DNA from: Deinococcus frigens DSM 12807
GTDB taxonomy: Bacteria > Deinococcota > Deinococci > Deinococcales > Deinococcaceae
NCBI RefSeq assembly: GCF_000701425.1
Contig: NZ_JNIW01000006.1
Coordinates: 1-64,000, forward strand
Length of the DNA stretch: 64,000 nucleotides
Direction: 5' to 3'
Shown here: positions 63,564-64,000 of the stretch, one piece after another
How the letters are laid out: every line of letters begins with the position of its first letter
Position numbering within the stretch: position 1 is the first letter of the stretch
Position numbers and translations under genes: made by a program
The notes under the pieces: generated by a model
What the model was told of the DNA's origin: nothing
The model's database searches: none
Seen by the model: the letters and a program-made list of their open reading frames with translations, nothing else

Positions 63564-64000
63564 TCACGCGCCAGCTCCCCGCGCGTGGCCTGACTGAGCG
63601 CGGCCCGGCTGCCCGCCTGCCGCCAGCGCCTCGTCCAGCAGGGTGGCGTTGCGGCCCGCGCGGCGGGCGATCTCGCTCAGGGCGCTCTCGGTCACGTGGC
63701 GGTCCTCGGCGCTCAGGTTGGCCTGTTGCAGCGCGGAGGCCACGTTGCCCTTGGCCTGGCTCAACTGCGTGTCGATGCGCGCCTTCTTGATCTGGCGGTC
63801 AAACTCGCCCAGATCGGCGCGCAGGTCCGAGAGGTGGGTCTGGGCGCGGGCAAAGGCGTCGCGGCTGACCTGCAAGTCGTTTTCCCATCTTCCGGTATCG
63901 GCGGCGTCCATGTCGGCCCGGTTGGTATCGATCAGGCGGCGAAAGTCTTCCAGGTGCCCGTTGGCCTCGGCCAGTTGGCGACCCTTGGCGGTGATCAGGT
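63564..64000 (-). CDS. Coiled-coil protein (PspA-like at best), cut by window end
   Basis: The minus-strand frame is open to the window edge. The protein is helical and rich in Ala, Gln, Arg and Asp (LAEANGHLEDFRRLIDTNRA, RADLGEFDRQIKKARIDTQL, QAKGNVASALQQANLS), with a PspA/IM30-like pattern but no certain family. The last 22 residues (GGQPGRAQSGHARGAG) look like out-of-frame sequence caused by a single-base lesion near 63620. In the other frame it continues into the membrane segment of the 63356-63550 ORF. Confidence 0.6.
   Translation of the reverse strand, partial: LITAKGRQLAEANGHLEDFRRLIDTNRADMDAADTGRWENDLQVSRDAFARAQTHLSDLRADLGEFDRQIKKARIDTQLSQAKGNVASALQQANLSAEDRHVTESALSEIARRAGRNATLLDEALAAGGQPGRAQSGHARGAGA

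Overview
The window looks like a chromosomal segment of a Deinococcus species. The base composition is strongly GC-rich. Many proteins have Deinococcus-type partners, including the archaeal-type phosphoglycerate mutase, the RNase II-type exonuclease, the PRC-barrel/DUF2382 stress proteins and a DnaB intein. Many genes carry a TANNNT box only 6-7 nt before the start codon, which is the signature of the leaderless transcripts common in this genus. I saw no rRNA, tRNA or CRISPR array.

Layout. 1-5.8 kb: the end of an IS630-type transposase, then a large GAF/PAS/GGDEF/EAL c-di-GMP enzyme, a DUF4127 exported protein and two small genes. 6-9.5 kb: an RNase II-family exonuclease divergent from a three-gene YvlB/DUF4097-like operon. 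9.8-15.2 kb: a 2H-phosphoesterase-like DUF1045 protein, rdgB, an OsmC protein, a lipoprotein sugar dehydrogenase, a methyltransferase and exonuclease III. 15.2-18.3 kb: a decayed dehalogenase-like hydrolase, then a BenE transporter divergent from a MocR regulator with repeated boxes between them. 18.3-21.4 kb: two DUF2382 proteins and apgM. 21.7-30.2 kb: trmH, an APH-like kinase, an MBL hydrolase, a broken amino-acid-binding protein, AIM24, an MFS exporter, a crotonase and mdh.

30.3-37 kb is a GDP-fucose locus: gmd-fcl, a divergent SARP/STAND-like regulator, and an fcl paralogue that has lost its catalytic Tyr and Lys. 37-42.7 kb: a Nudix hydrolase, an intein-containing dnaB, a type IV pilin followed by a truncated second pilin leader, and a GntR/UTRA regulator. 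42.9-46.3 kb: moaA, ybaB-recR, dedA and a hydrolase remnant. 46.5-51.7 kb: a frameshifted MASE1-GGDEF-EAL gene, thyA-folA, a SufE protein and a double-rhodanese sulfurtransferase. 51.7-52.3 kb is gene-free but highly structured, with a long hairpin, a terminator and a MITE-like element. 52.3-64 kb: a secreted alpha/beta hydrolase, YjbR, a membrane protein, a divergent methyltransferase/LysR pair, a cytochrome c, an alkyltransferase-like protein with an AMIN amidase, a peptidoglycan-binding protein, a winged-helix regulator, a TAXI binding protein and a coiled-coil protein cut by the window edge.

Several genes (near 5.28, 15.36, 25.26, 47.10, 48.13 and 63.62 kb) are interrupted by single-base frameshifts, most of them in short G/C or A/T runs. 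These may be sequencing errors or real pseudogenes. Themes linking the genes are c-di-GMP signalling, surface polysaccharide and pili, envelope maintenance, nucleotide-pool and DNA maintenance (rdgB, xth, folA/thyA, recR, ATL, dnaB), and redox/sulfur metabolism.
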